Shown: positions 11,785 to 24,599 of the stretch, one piece after another
How the letters are laid out: every line of letters starts with the position of its first letter
Numbering within the stretch: the first letter of the stretch is position 1
Program-made: the position numbers and the translations under genes
NCBI RefSeq assembly: GCF_000005505.3
Contig: NC_016133.3
Span: 44,729,237 to 44,793,236, forward strand
Direction: 5' to 3'
Source: Brachypodium distachyon
Taxonomy: Eukaryota; Streptophyta; Magnoliopsida; Poales; Poaceae
DNA: 64,000 nucleotides
Notes under the pieces: model-generated
Seen by the model: only the letters and a program-made list of their open reading frames with translations
Told to the model about the DNA's origin: nothing
Database searches by the model: none

Positions 11785-12659
11785 GAGTAAATATCACAGA
11801 ACACCTAGTATCTGGCGAACTGTATCGCAAAACTATATCTTTTGGTTTTTTATCACTTAACCCGTATTCTTGGACTAAACCGTATCGCAAAACCCTAAAT
11901 CTCGCTGTCAACGACGCTAACAGGGAAACTGACGGGCGGTGGCAGCCTCGCCTCCGTTCGGGACGACGAGCGGGCAGCGCGTCTGGGCAGCAGGGCGGAT
12001 GGGCGGGCAGGGGGGCTGCAGGTGCGGTGGGGCTGTGGGTCTGGTTTGGGCTGGAATGCTCCCACCATGGACGGCACGGGGGAGCAGAACGCTCATGGGA
12101 GAAACTCGCCGACGGCGTACAATACGGCAGAGCTCTAGGGGGTGGATCCGAGGGGAGAAATAGGAGGAAAGAAGGAGAAGCTCACCACGAACTCGTAGGC
12201 GGGGTCGGTCGGGAAAAGGAAGCCGGTTGAGACGAGTCGACGGAGAGGCGCGGTTGGCGGAGGAGGAGCTCGGTGCGGGGGCGCTCGGGGCAGCCGGGGA
12301 TGAGGGCGAGTGCGCCAGAGGGATCTTGGAGACGTCATGCTGCTTTTGCCGGTGGCATCTTGACGCGGGAGGTTGCAAACAGGGGGATTGGCGCGGGCGG
12401 CGCTCCGCCGGTCTTGGGAAAGAAGACCCGCGAAGGGGGCTTGGGGCAGGTAGGTGTTACTAAGGTAAGTAAGATTTCGTTTCAGAAACCGAGAGGTGGG
12501 CCCCCCACGGCACTTTTCCTATTAGCAGCGTTGACAGCAAAGTTACGGTTTTTACAATACGGCTTAGTCCGAAATACGGGTTAAGTGAAAAAAAAAACCG
12601 AAAATGTGTACTTACCGTGATACACTCCGTCAGAAACTAGGGTTTTGTGATATTTACTC
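11785..12659. mobile_element. MULE with perfect 9-bp TSD and GC-rich cargo (Pack-MULE candidate)
   Basis: The duplication TAAAATCAA occurs perfectly at 11776-11784 and 12660-12668. The ends begin GAGTAAATATCACA and are inverted repeats of about 140 bp, sharing CACTTAACCCGTATT and GCTGTCAACG. The 500-bp core (about 11930-12440) is far more GC-rich than the arms and open in several frames, as expected for captured genic DNA. I recognise no protein family in it. There is no transposase, so the element is non-autonomous. Confidence 0.85.
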
Positions 12660-12743
12660 TAAAATCAAAATCAATGCGAATGTGTAAGTGTAACGCTTAA
12701 ACCCCTGACCAGAAGGGGACGAAGCGAGAAGGGCAGGAATAGA

Positions 12744-15700
12744 ATGCTGCGGTGTTTGTACACGCAGCGGCGGTGGGCGCACCGCCGCGGCGGCTTCGTC
12801 ACCGGCGGCACCGGATGGTCGCAGAAGCGCGGGCCCGCCGCCATGGTGGGCGCGAAGAAATCAGAGTGGTGGGCGGTGGACGGGGAGTTGCACGAGATCG
12901 GGGAGGGCGTGCCACACCGCGAGCGCTTCGCCATCCCGCGCGACAACCTCCCCAACCGCCGCCGCAAGCAGATGCGGGAGCAGTTCATGCGCCGCACGCG
13001 CCTCGTCCTCAAGGACTCGGTAATCACGACCGCACTGCGCCTCCCCAGTTCTCAGCGCTAAGCTTTTAGCTGTTCTTTAAACCCTAGATTTTTTGGCGCT
13101 ACTTGTTTTTCCGTAGTTAGTCGAAATGGGATGATTTCTCCGAGCAAAACCGAGTGCGATGAAACGCACGATATCTGATTGAAACGGTTTCATTGGGATT
13201 TAGGCCGTAGCTTCCCCACTTGTCTTTTTTTCTCTCTTGGAAATATTGTTCATCTTGGATAGAAGTGGATTAGCTCGGCATTTCGTTTTAAATTCCAGTT
13301 CTGTTGGCTCTCTTTCCTCCCTATGCTAACCTGGCGCAGGCCCACCATTCTTTGCGCCTGAGGCGTTTTCGCTAGACCGTCTTTTGTCAGTAATGTCATC
13401 CTCCCCGTAGGCTGTCGCTATGAATTACATGAAATTCAGTGGTTGATTTGGGCAGGTTTTGAGTGAATTTGACTTTGGTTGACTAGTTTATATTCATTTA
13501 TGAAGGATTTGGTTGATCTTGGATGGAAATGATTCCTGCTGGTAACTTTGTACATTTGTAGATCACATAGATTGCTTACCCCTGGATGGTTCAGACTTCA
13601 GAATAAACTAAATGTTTTCCCTCTTTATTATTAGAGATGGTACAAAACAATACCACTTGGCAGCTATTATGCAGAGGTTTGGAACCACAGTATACATATA
13701 TGTGAAACTTTGAGGTGGTGAAACAGTTGGATGCTTTGATAATGCAACATCAAGAAGTGGTTTTTTTTATTGACCGATTTTTTTCAAATTCTGATAGTGG
13801 TATTTTTTTTCCCATAAGAACAATAGAATTAGAAAATTAACTTGCTATATTTTACTTTGCTCTTAGTAGTTAGATCTGTTAGCTTTTGAGCGTTTAACTT
13901 AGCTCTTCATGTCTTCGAAGGACAAATGCAAACTGAAGAACATGTTGTTTGTAGCAATTTCATGATCAAACTGACTTCAATGAAAATACTAGCATGCTAG
14001 AACTTTGTTTAGGCAAGTAACAAGACTAACAGATCCATCGTACTGTGAACAGTTAATGTTTCCGGACTCAGGTAATGTCATTATCTCCATTATGTATTTC
14101 TGGACCAGATACTTTTGTAATACATTGTTCTTTTTCCTTATCCTACTCATGTTGCTATTAGTGGATTTCAGATACTTCCTCCATCCAACAAAGGATGTCT
14201 CAACTTTGACTAAATTTGAATGCATCTATACACTAAGTCATGTCTAGATACATCCAAATTTTGACAAACTTGAGACATCTTTTTGTTGGACGGAGGGAGT
14301 ACAAACATTTGCTTTCACATTGAAAGACTTAAACTTCACCAATTTACAGGAACATGAAACTTGGTGCAAACAATATATGGAACTGTACCAAGAACTTAGA
14401 GAGAACTGGGAACGGTTGTACTGGGATGAAGGTTATTCTAAGAAGATTGCTGAAGATCGTGCTAATTACGACTCTGCTGAAGAAGATGATCTAGACTTTT
14501 CACCATACAGGTAGCAAACCCTGAGTAGTTCTATAATTCGTTTATGCATAAATCACCAAATTGGTCCCCCAAAGTTTAGCTAATAGCCTAAGAAGCCACT
14601 TTTGTCCCTGATGTTTGCATTTGGAGTCCATTGCACAACCATGAGATAACATGGTGGTGGTCATGCCGCATAAGCACCTATTCTCTCCTAGTGTATGTCA
14701 GTCCTTCCACGTCATCTAATTTATCTGCTCAACTGTGTTGGAGCTGAGGTTGAGACATCATTCTGTCTGTGGATGATTTGCCTGTTTCCAAGTGTTTCAA
14801 ATACTTTCAATATGTTTCTGGTTTAAATTGCCAAGGAGGAACTTTGGCAGATTCACATATCAGTTACATTGTTCCATACTTGTGCTGATCATGTGAGCTT
14901 ACAGAGAGCTAGGGGAATGTGTGCCGACGATATATGACCATGTGACTATCCATGGCATTTCAGGTGTGTGAGCCAAAATGCAAATATCTTATATCAAACT
15001 GGCCCTCTGTAAACTTATAGGATCAAAGTGGTCTATTAGCTAATCTTGAAGGATCCACTTGGCATTAAATCTTTGATTTCCTTAATTACCATGTACTTTA
15101 TTTATTTTATTTTCAGAGCATAAGTCCATGTTTATTTCAAAATATAATATTTTGATAAAGTCTGGTTAAACTAAAAACTTTGTCCTGTCCTCTCATCATT
15201 CGATTATTTCAGCTTAAATGTTCGGCGACCTTTTCAACTAGTTACCCTTCTGAGTTTCGTGGTAGATGGATAATTAGTGCAACGAATATATCTTCATTAA
15301 GAAAGGGTCTCATATATTTTATTCTATTGTATCGCAGTAGGAGAAGGAGCTCCAGCGTAGAGCCAAATAAGGTATTGTGCCTGTTCTTTGTACTCTTGAT
15401 ACATGTTACATGTCATTTCTTATGCAAGAAGAAACATAAATGTTATAGTGCAGTCTGAGAATGAACATATGCTAATGTTGTGGGATATTCTGTTGTTCCA
15501 TCTTTGTCTGTGGTAAATTAATGTTGAAACCAGTAAGCAAATTTACATGAGCAAGGTGTCCATGTTTCACTCTCAGGTGTTCTGTTGTTCCATCTTTTTC
15601 TGCTATTTCCATGTCGGAGCAACAACCATTAGCACATTGTTGAACCTCAGTTTTCAAGGACGATTACCTAGTTAATTTTGGAAATGAGGTACTTGGAACT

Positions 15701-16634
15701 TCTGTAAAAACTGTTAGGTTGATGATGAAATGGCAGTCTTTAATGGAATAGTGGGCCTGTATAAATTTGGCTTTGTACTACAGTATTCGCGGCTAAATGA
15801 GTATAGCTTCCTGATCTGGATCTTCCATTTTATCCTCAGTTCTTAAAGAGTGTACTTATTCCCGTGTCATTAAATACCCTTGTCGTAACACCAAGCGAGT
15901 TTGAGTTTGTCCATTTATGCATGTATCACAGGTGTTGTCAGTTAATTATGCGTCTATCATAGGTGTTGTCAGTAACAAGTTTGCACTGCAGGATCTTGGT
16001 TCTGGGGAAAGCAGGCAAGGTGAAACATGGGAAAGGGTTACTCAAATTCGTGACAAGTTTGAGTATGACAGAGAAAGGAGAATGAGAGAACGAGGTAAAT
16101 GTCGTGTCTTGATCTGTTTTTTGTTTATGCTGTCAGCATTCATTGTTTGCATAAAATGTATGGATAAATCTTGTTAAATACTCCTGTTGTGAATAATCAA
16201 TGGCTGCTTGTTATCCCATTAACAACCCTGCAAACTCCTTATGCTCTGCTAGGTAATTATGTATATAAAGCTTCGGCAGAGTTCCTTTCTAGCAGCTTTT
16301 ATATGTTGCATGTATTGATTCACTTTGCTCGCCTACTGTCTTCTGTGATGCAGCGTTTGCTCCCATGAATATCCAGAGCAATTTTGGCCAGCATGATTCA
16401 AAATTCAGAAACCAGAATGATTCAAGTTTTGCCTCTACAAACATAGAAAACAACTTTGGTCCACGTGATCGGGATTCCGTAAATCAAACTGGTCGAAATT
16501 TTCAACATCCAAGTTCCAGAAATCAGCGTGATTCGAATTTCCGCAATGATTCCAGCTTCAGAAATGAGCAATATCCAAATTTCCGAAACCAACGTGATGG
16601 GAAGAATAAATGGTTTGGTGACCACAAATTCTAG
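12744..16634 (+). CDS. Conserved plant protein of unknown function, probably mitochondrial
   Basis: Five exons join in frame (12744-13019, 14350-14510, 15338-15371, 15992-16094, 16354-16634), giving 284 residues. The first 35 residues are Arg-rich and lack acidic residues (MLRCLYTQRRWAHRRGGF), like a mitochondrial presequence. The core has SEWWAVDGELHEIG, a basic stretch (NRRRKQMREQFMRRTRLVLK), then ETWCKQYMELYQELRENWER and acidic SAEEDDLDF. Residues about 195-284 form an Asn/Phe/Arg/Asp-rich low-complexity tail with repeated FRN and DSxF units. The core feels like a conserved plant family, but I cannot name it with confidence. A mitochondrial ribosome or RNA-binding role is only a guess from charge and targeting. 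Met34 (12843) is an alternative start without the presequence. Confidence 0.85.
14175..14299. mobile_element. Stowaway-type MITE in intron 1 of the unknown gene
   Basis: This 125-bp foldback is flanked by TA (14173-14174 and 14300-14301). The ends are CTTCCTCCATCCAACAAA and, in reverse complement, CTCCCTCCGTCCAACAAA. The arms share GATGTCTCAA(G/C)TTTG. Confidence 0.85.
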
Positions 16635-16679
16635 ATAGGATCTAGCGTTCTTGCAGAGACAGCATATTGGTGCGTAATT

Positions 16680-17366
16680 TGCTGACAGCTTATGCTTGCT
16701 GATTTTTCTATTTTTGCACCCTGTGTAAGACAGACTGTAATATTCAGTAGTGTAGTACGGAGTATATACTTTACTTCATCCTTGTTTGTCGAAAAGGGAC
16801 GAGTGTAACATAAGTTGTGGCTACCCCATTTGCCCTTGCGGCCTTCACCGACTTATCATACTCCCTCTTTTCCTTTCTTTTCACAAGGTTGGCGTAGTTG
16901 GTTTTGTAACAAGAGTTTGACCAAGAATTACTAAATTAATGTGTTGTTTCATGCATTAAATTTGTATTCAGTAGATTTGTATTCAAAAGTTCTTGCTAAT
17001 AATTATGGTTCCGAATCATATAATTATTATTACCGGAGTTATCATTGGTCAAAGCATTATCTTAATGAAACCAAAAGTGATCCTTTGGAAGGGTGCTATC
17101 AAACTTTTGTAGCTCTTGCTTTTTTTTAAGCTCTGTTGTAGCTCTTGCTATTAATATAAAAAACAATATTGGTTTGGTCAAAATAGTATCATTAAATTTG
17201 CAATGAAAAATATTTATATAATATAAACTTTCAAAATTTCCCCAAACATACACATACAATAAGTTACAGCCAAATAGACATTGGAGATACCTAACTTCAT
17301 TTTTATGACTTATCAGAAAAGATAAAGAGCGAACGTTAGAATCTTGTCAACCTCTCGTGTGCATTT
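16680..17366. other. Intergenic region between unknown gene and eS27
   Basis: AT-rich sequence with no gene. TAGTACGGAGTATATAC at about 16754 looks like a scrap of a Stowaway end. Confidence 0.5.
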
Positions 17367-17597
17367 AGGCCATGTTTGTTTGGACTTCTGATTCAGCTTT
17401 TGCTGCTTCTAGTTCTTTAAAAAACACTTCTTTCGTTTACACATGAAGCTAAGAAGCACGTTCGGAGGTGTTTTCTGCAGCTTCTGAAAGGAAGCACCTC
17501 CCGACGTGCTTCTCAGTTTCATGTGTAAACGGGGGAAGTGCTTTTTAAAGAACTAGAAGCACCAAAAGTTGAAACAGAAGTCCAAACAAATAAGGCA
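17367..17597. mobile_element. Near-palindromic foldback MITE
   Basis: The two halves are inverted copies: TTTGTTTGGACTTCTG, CTTCTAGTTCTTTAAAAA, CGTTTACACATGAA and AGAAGCACGT recur in reverse complement in the right half. The unit folds into one hairpin of about 230 bp. TIR style (GGCC/GGC with TTTGTTTGG) suggests a hAT-like MITE, but no clear 8-bp TSD was found. Confidence 0.75.
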
Positions 17598-17958
17598 TTG
17601 ATCAGCTTGTGCACTAATCACTCATTTGCACGGCTAGAGCGCTGCAGTGTGAGGTGCTTCCAGAATTTCATGATAAATATACATCGTTGCCATGTTAATC
17701 ACCAATAAGATGGTGATAAATATTTTTAAAACATCATTCCAAATAATCTGGCAATTTGATGAGTAACTAGCTGTCATTTTGGTAACTAATACTTACTAAT
17801 CACTAAGGGAACTTAAAAAATGTGCGATTATCTGCGAAAAAAGGATAGCTCCTACTTTTGGCTTGTAAAGCTTTGAGGAAATTTTTCTTTAGGGGAATTA
17901 TCTTTCTTTTTTTTAAAATGAGAGGAAATTATCAAGAATTCTAAAAGATAACAGTGAT

Positions 17959-18127
17959 GGCCCAGCCCAAAGCCACAAGTTGGCTTGTCCTCCATGAGGC
18001 CCATATGACTCGTCAGCCCGATCGGACGGCTCAGATTCACCAGACCCTGCTATAAAACAAGCACCCACACCCGCCCACGCAAAACCCTCCCGGCCAATCT
18101 CGTCCACGCCGCCGCCTCCTAGGGCTT
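17959..18127 (+). promoter_or_regulatory. Promoter of the eS27 gene
   Basis: Site II motifs (TGGGCC/T, read on the minus strand) occur at 17959-17964, 17964-17969 and 17998-18003. A TATA box, TATAAAA, is at 18051-18057. Telo-box-like AAACCCT is at 18082-18088, and its reverse form TAGGGCTT is at 18120-18127. Site II plus telo-box is the known signature of plant ribosomal-protein and proliferation genes, which fits the downstream gene. Confidence 0.8.
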
Positions 18128-18185
18128 CTCTTTCTTCCCCACCTCCGGACAGAGACGCCGCCCCACCGCCGCCGAGCTCTCCAAG

Positions 18186-19429
<1,244 letters not shown>

Positions 19430-21207
19430 AGTGCAGTCCTTTGGAAGAGATGTTTGTGCTCAGCAAGGGTTGAACTTCCCAGGATGTAGTCTTCCAATGT
19501 TTCTATGTGAGACCTTTGGTTAGTTCCAGTGTCCAAGTATCTGAATGCTTCGTTTTCCATCTGGTTTGTCTAATTAGTTCAGTTTATTATAAGTAGTCTT
19601 CGGGTACTGTTGAGTTATAAGCTGCTATGGGAGACAATGGTTGACTACTTGTTTGGTGCTGAGCCAAAAAGCTATAGATATTGCACTTTGCTTCTGAAAT
19701 GTTTTAATACCTTAGTTGGGCATTGTGTTCTTTTGATCTTATTGGTATGATCACTTGGTTCCATGAGCAGAACTTTACCCTTTACTGTCATCCAGATTTA
19801 TTGTGGTTCTTGAAATGATCCCAGCTTCATTGAACCACAAGGTATTCTTATGACGTTGATCTAAATCCATTATTTTTTGGTTGTTAGCGTGTATTTTGAC
19901 AGAGTGCCGCACAAATTTGTATTTCCTATGCTATAAACCTTATCATCCATCTGAGAACCGGCGTCTGAAGTTTATAATGTTCCTGAACGTAGTTATGAAA
20001 TAATTATAATGCTGCAACTCTGATGTCACGTGAGCTTGAAAATCACCTGTCGCTGGATTGATTGGCCAAAGCTTGCGCTGGGTATGGTTAAAATCCTGGC
20101 TTGAAGTTCCTCCCTCGCCGTCTCTTCCTTCGTTCCGGCGGGAAGGAGCAGATGAGATTTGGCGAGCCCTTAGCTAGTCTGCTCCATCATGCTCTCTTCC
20201 TCCTAATAAATATTGTTGTGTCCCGTTTCACCTCTCGCCGGAGCTAGCAACTTCAATTTCAACCGGTCCAGTCTGCTCCTTTTAGTTCATGTTCTCTTCC
20301 TCCCAATAAACACTGCTTTTTTTTAGGAAAAACCATCATGGCAGCTTTATTAATTGGTAAATAAACTTACATAGTTCATGAGCAACTTTAATATCTTCCG
20401 CTCAGCGACCTTGCAAAGCGATCACAATATATTTTCTAATGATCCGTCTAAAAACATTGCAACACTTCGAAATTATTTGTGCAATGATTTTTCATGTGTT
20501 ATGGATATGGAATATATGCCTATTTTTTGCAACAAACTGCGGAGAAAATGGGTGCAAATATGCAACATAGAAACCAAATGTACATAATTATGCAAAAACA
20601 TCTTTGCAGCATGAGCGTCACATTTGCAATAGACTACTAGAATCATTGCAGCATGTTTCACGTGTGTATGGAGCAAAAAGTATGAGTTTCAACATGTCAA
20701 AATCTCGCATGCAGCTACAAAACCCCCCAAAAATCGATAACCTTTTACATCAACCTTTTGGTGTGTTGATATCTCCTCCTCAGGTTCGTCAATGAAGAAT
20801 CCATCTCGGCTGAGCCTCACCATCACCCAACCCAATTCGATGATGACGGACTCATCAATTTCACCAAGCTCATGACGGTGCGGAGAATCTCTTTTCGAGC
20901 TCCAACTCGAACTCCACCGTGAGCACCTCCTTCATTTGTGACAAAGGGAGAAGTAGCATCTCCCCAATCCTTTTTGAATCGTTCCAATAGGAATAAAAAA
21001 CGGGGTTGTGGACCCTGTCCATGTGGCTTGCTTGTATCCAACAGAAAATCGGGGTTGTGGATCCCATCCATGTGGCTCGCTTTGTTGCCCGCATCATTAA
21101 GAAGATCGTTTCGCAAAAATAAGAACATCTAATAAGTTGGAATTCTGCGGCGCACCACACCAAAGACCAAACCAACATATAAGATACCCACTTTAGTTGA
21201 GTTTTCC
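19430..21207. other. Intergenic region with short repeats
   Basis: No gene was recognised. Similar CTCTTCCTCC(T/C)AATAAA segments occur at about 20194 and 20294. About 20330-20800 has the look of decayed transposon DNA without identifiable ends. Confidence 0.45.
20998..21083 (+). repeat. Two-copy tandem duplication
   Basis: CGGGGTTGTGGACCCTGTCC followed by ATGTGGCTTGCTTG at about 21000 is repeated as TCGGGGTTGTGGATCCCATC plus CATGTGGCTCGCTTTG about 50 bp later. No coding role is evident. Confidence 0.6.
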
Positions 21208-21290
21208 ATGACACATGACCACAAATCAAATCAACGGAGGATCGCAGCCAAAGGGTCCCGAACTCCCGATGGACGTGAGACACACCAAGC

Positions 21291-21926
21291 TCATGACGCG
21301 GGGAAGCCGATCCCCCGGCGCGTGGATGGGAACATGGCGAAGAGGAAGCTCCCCGCGGCGCCAGCCGCCATGGGCACCGCGGCCAGCATCTGCCTGGCGG
21401 CGTCGGACTCGACGGGGTAGAAGCACGCCACGACGTTGCTGTCCACCATGGCCACGGCGAGGAACACCACGAACGACAGCAGCCCGTGCAGCACGTCCCG
21501 CGCGCCCAGCCTGTACCTCGCCTCCCGCGGCGCCGCTCCTACGGCACCACCGTCGATGAGCCGAAGCCGGCCGCTGGGCGTCACGAAGCCGTAGCGCACG
21601 GTACCGCTGTCGTCGCGGAAGCTGTCGGTGAAGGAGAGGAGGAAGCAGGAGAGGGCGCAGGCGGCGATGAGGCAGCCCGTGAGAGCGCGGTTGGCGGGCG
21701 TGCAGCGCCCATCGGCCGTGAAGGTGGGCGACAGGAACTCGAAGGCCAGCACGGCGCCCGTCGGGAGGTGCTTCGCCAGGTCCGCCGTGCTGCTCAGGGC
21801 CTTGCCCACCACCGTGGTTGTCGTCGCTGTTGTCTGCGTCCGGCCGTCGGAGGCGGCGTTGTTGTTGCCGAGCAGCGGCACCGCTGGGGACGGCGTCTCG
21901 GGGTCGCTGGTTGGCCGGGATGCCAT
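21291..21926 (-). CDS. DUF679 domain membrane protein (DMP family)
   Basis: This intron-less gene encodes 211 residues, a normal length for DMP proteins, plant-specific four-helix membrane proteins of the endomembrane system and plasma membrane. The family includes members used in fertilisation and haploid induction, but which subgroup this one belongs to is not clear. The N-terminal 45 residues are Ser/Thr/Pro-rich and variable. The domain begins ALSSTADLAKHLPTGAVLAF and continues with FLSPTFT, CLIAACALSCFLLSFTDSF, YRLGARDVLHGLLSF and VDSNVVACFYP. Likely membrane helices are at about 55-70, 81-99, 145-163 and 180-199. The coding DNA is GC-rich, as usual for intron-less grass genes. The start chosen is the first ATG, with a stop just upstream. 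Confidence 0.9.
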   Translation of the reverse strand: MASRPTSDPETPSPAVPLLGNNNAASDGRTQTTATTTTVVGKALSSTADLAKHLPTGAVLAFEFLSPTFTADGRCTPANRALTGCLIAACALSCFLLSFTDSFRDDSGTVRYGFVTPSGRLRLIDGGAVGAAPREARYRLGARDVLHGLLSFVVFLAVAMVDSNVVACFYPVESDAARQMLAAVPMAAGAAGSFLFAMFPSTRRGIGFPAS

Positions 21927-22085
21927 GTTTTGTTAGGAGTATATTTTGATCTCAGAATGAGAATGGATCAGCGTCGTAAGTGTGTAGGATGTCGATGCTT
22001 TGGGATTTATTGCTCCAGTTCGTCAGGACTTGACGTGCCATATATGCATGGAATGGAATATTTCTTCACGTGGTCATCGAACTAG

Positions 22086-23387
22086 CTAGGCTTGGTTTTG
22101 CTTTGTCGTGACGGACAATCAAGGTACTTATGTGACTTGCCATTTCCGACTAGCTAACTAACCCGTACATAAACGCAAAGGACCCGATCAGAGTGTGCTG
22201 TACGTACGTAGGTAGAAGCCCAATATATCCAAATCTAAAACCAAAGTTCACACGGTCCAGCTGAAGGGTGTTGATCTGGTGGCCATATTTGCATCTTATC
22301 TCCTTGCTCCATGCCATAAAATCCACCATGACACTTTTTGTGTCCATCTTCTGCCACCGGCAGTGTTGTCGCAAAAATGGTTTTGACGAAAATCAGAGTT
22401 ATTCAGGAAAATGTGAAATTTTTGTAAAAAGATCAAACAATTTAGAAACATTCATGAAAGATCAAAATTTTGATTGTTTTTCTTCTCGAATATTTGATTG
22501 TTTTATTTATCTACCATCTCCCACATTTTTCTATCTCCAAGGTTTGTTAGTGAAAATGTTTGGAGTATTTGTTTTATGATCTTGTGTTTTTCTTCAATAT
22601 TTTATCTGGTTTTAATAATATTTCTTTTGTCGATGAAGTGTTTGTGTTTTTTTCCTTACCTTTTCTCTTGTTTTCCCTCTTTGTCTGATTTTCCTAATTA
22701 TTTCTTATTGGGATGCCACATGTATGGAATCACAACTACTTAAGTTCATCAGCCATACAACTATGAATGGGGCCAGGGACGTGAAAGGTATCAAAAGTTA
22801 AAGCTAAATCTTGTCGTTTTTATATTTCCTGACAAGAACTAAAAGTATCCAATATTTGAGAAAATATAGACTTCCAAGAAATTAACTCGTTGAGCTAAAG
22901 TGATAACCACAAGTTATTTTATGAAAAGGGGACAATATCTTCCATGAGTATTATATTGTTAACTTTCCTACTATAGTACCCATAAATCCAACTTGTACCT
23001 ATACATACACATATTAGTTTGACACAAACTCAAGAGCCAAGATTTGCTGTGAAGAAGCTCCGCCATGAAATTCACTTGGAGTTGCGAGTTCATAAGGATG
23101 GCAGTTATCACAACAAGAGACAAGAATTGTCCATAAAACATTCATCACTCCAAAGGAAATGTTTACTGGCAAACTTACGGGTACGTAACGGCTAACAAGA
23201 AACAAGCAAATTTCTTTTGTTAATAAAAATAGGATTGTACTACAGAAAATTCATTACTCATGGAAAACATAAAGAACACACACAGACACATGATATCAAC
23301 TTACAACATCATAAAGAATGCAACTTAAATAAAGCTAAACGTAAAATAGGCGACTGAACGTACGAACAAACACTTTGGTTCAGATAG
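22086..23387. other. Intergenic region
   Basis: AT-rich spacer between the 5' flank of the DMP gene and the 3' end of the germin-like gene. No gene or bounded element was recognised. Confidence 0.5.
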
Positions 23388-24347
23388 TTAGAATTGAGCT
23401 TGGATCCAATCTACCGTGTTCTTCTCCACCTGAAAGGCCTTAGCAATAACATCATCTGAGATGGAAGGCTTCGCTCCAAACACTGCATTGGCCATTGTGA
23501 TCACCCCAGGGTTTTGGCTGCTCAACGCTGCAATAGCTATCGCATGGGTTGTTCCCCTATTGAACTGGTAATGCACAAGACCCTTGGGGAACACAAACAC
23601 ATCTCCCTTGTTGAGAACCTTGGTGAAGTGCTTGTTATCAGGGTTTGAGGTCACGAAGCCAACTTCAAGGGAGCCCTCGAGTACCGTCAAGATCTCGGTG
23701 GAACGCGGGTGAGTGTGGGGAGGGTTGAGGCCATTGGTCGCATAGTCGATCCGAACGAGGGAGACTCCTAGGGTGTTGAGCCCACCGATCTGTGCCACGT
23801 TGACCGCGGTCACTGCAGAGCCTTGCTTGTTGGTGGTGTTGCCAGGCATGTGAAGGCCGGAGAAGAAGAAATCTTCGACGACCACGTCCTTTGCAGCTTT
23901 GCAGGGCAATCCATTGACACGTACTGCATATGCATCGACACAGTCATAAAATAATAACAAAAGGTGAGTATTGAACTGTTTAGCTATTCCATCCATTTCA
24001 AAATAGTTGTACTTAATTCTCTAAGTTTGACCAATTTTATAAAAAAATATACTAAGATTAACGACACCAAATTAATTTTATTGTACCCGTCATGAAAGTG
24101 TCCATAGTGTATTCACTTAGTATCGTAAATGTTGATATATTCATATAAAATCTAGATCGACAAACCTAAACGTACAACTATTTAGAAACTGGGAGGGTAT
24201 AATTAATTTCATGTGTACATACGTACCTTGAGACATCTTATCTGCAACGCAGAAATCCTGGAGAAGGCTCGGATCAGAGGCGATGGCTCCATGAGAGGAG
24301 GACAAGGCCAGGAGAGCTGCGGCAAGGAGCAAGACACGAATGGCCAT
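23388..24347 (-). CDS. Germin-like protein (secreted cupin)
   Basis: Two exons, 24347-24227 and 23923-23388, join in frame to give 218 residues. Residues 1-23 form a signal peptide ([19 protein letters not shown]), so the product is apoplastic. Germin-like proteins are Mn-binding hexameric cupins, several with superoxide dismutase or other oxidase activity, linked to wall cross-linking and defence. The metal ligands are visible: His110 and His112 ([10 protein letters not shown]), Glu117, and His158 in box 2 ([11 protein letters not shown]). The conserved Cys33-Cys48 pair (QDFCVAD, GLPCKA) is present. The single intron after the signal-peptide exon is the usual position. It contains a Stowaway-like MITE (23987-24197). 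Enzyme activity and subgroup cannot be fixed from sequence. Confidence 0.95.
23987..24197. mobile_element. Stowaway-type MITE in the germin-like gene intron
   Basis: A 211-bp foldback flanked by TA on both sides. The ends are TTCCATCCATTTCAAAATAG and, in reverse complement, CCCTCCCAGTTTCTAAATAG, followed by TTGTAC in both arms. Confidence 0.8.
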
Positions 24348-24442
24348 TTCTCTTACTGTATATTGCTTCTCCTGACTATCTTAGCTAGGCTTAGTTGGTT
24401 TGCGGTGTTGCTTGTGTGATCTTGAAGCATAAAGGGGGTTGA

Positions 24443-24450
24443 TATTTATA
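24443..24450 (-). promoter_or_regulatory. TATA box of the germin-like gene
   Basis: TATAAATA on the minus strand lies about 95 bp upstream of the start codon, a normal distance allowing for a short 5' UTR. Confidence 0.7.
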
Positions 24451-24599
24451 GGGAGAAACTATATCTTGCCAACATAAATTAAGAGTTACATGATGGCGGG
24501 CAAGAACAAGTCTTATGATGTGTGCCTGCAAAGCGCGTGCTAAAATTGTTGGCAGCCTGCTACGCATATGCATGCACACATATAGGACGGCTGGATCAA

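Noticed and set aside
11939..12378. GC-rich open frames inside the 11785-12659 element
   Set aside because: Several frames on both strands are open, none resembles a protein family, and all end in transposon TIRs.
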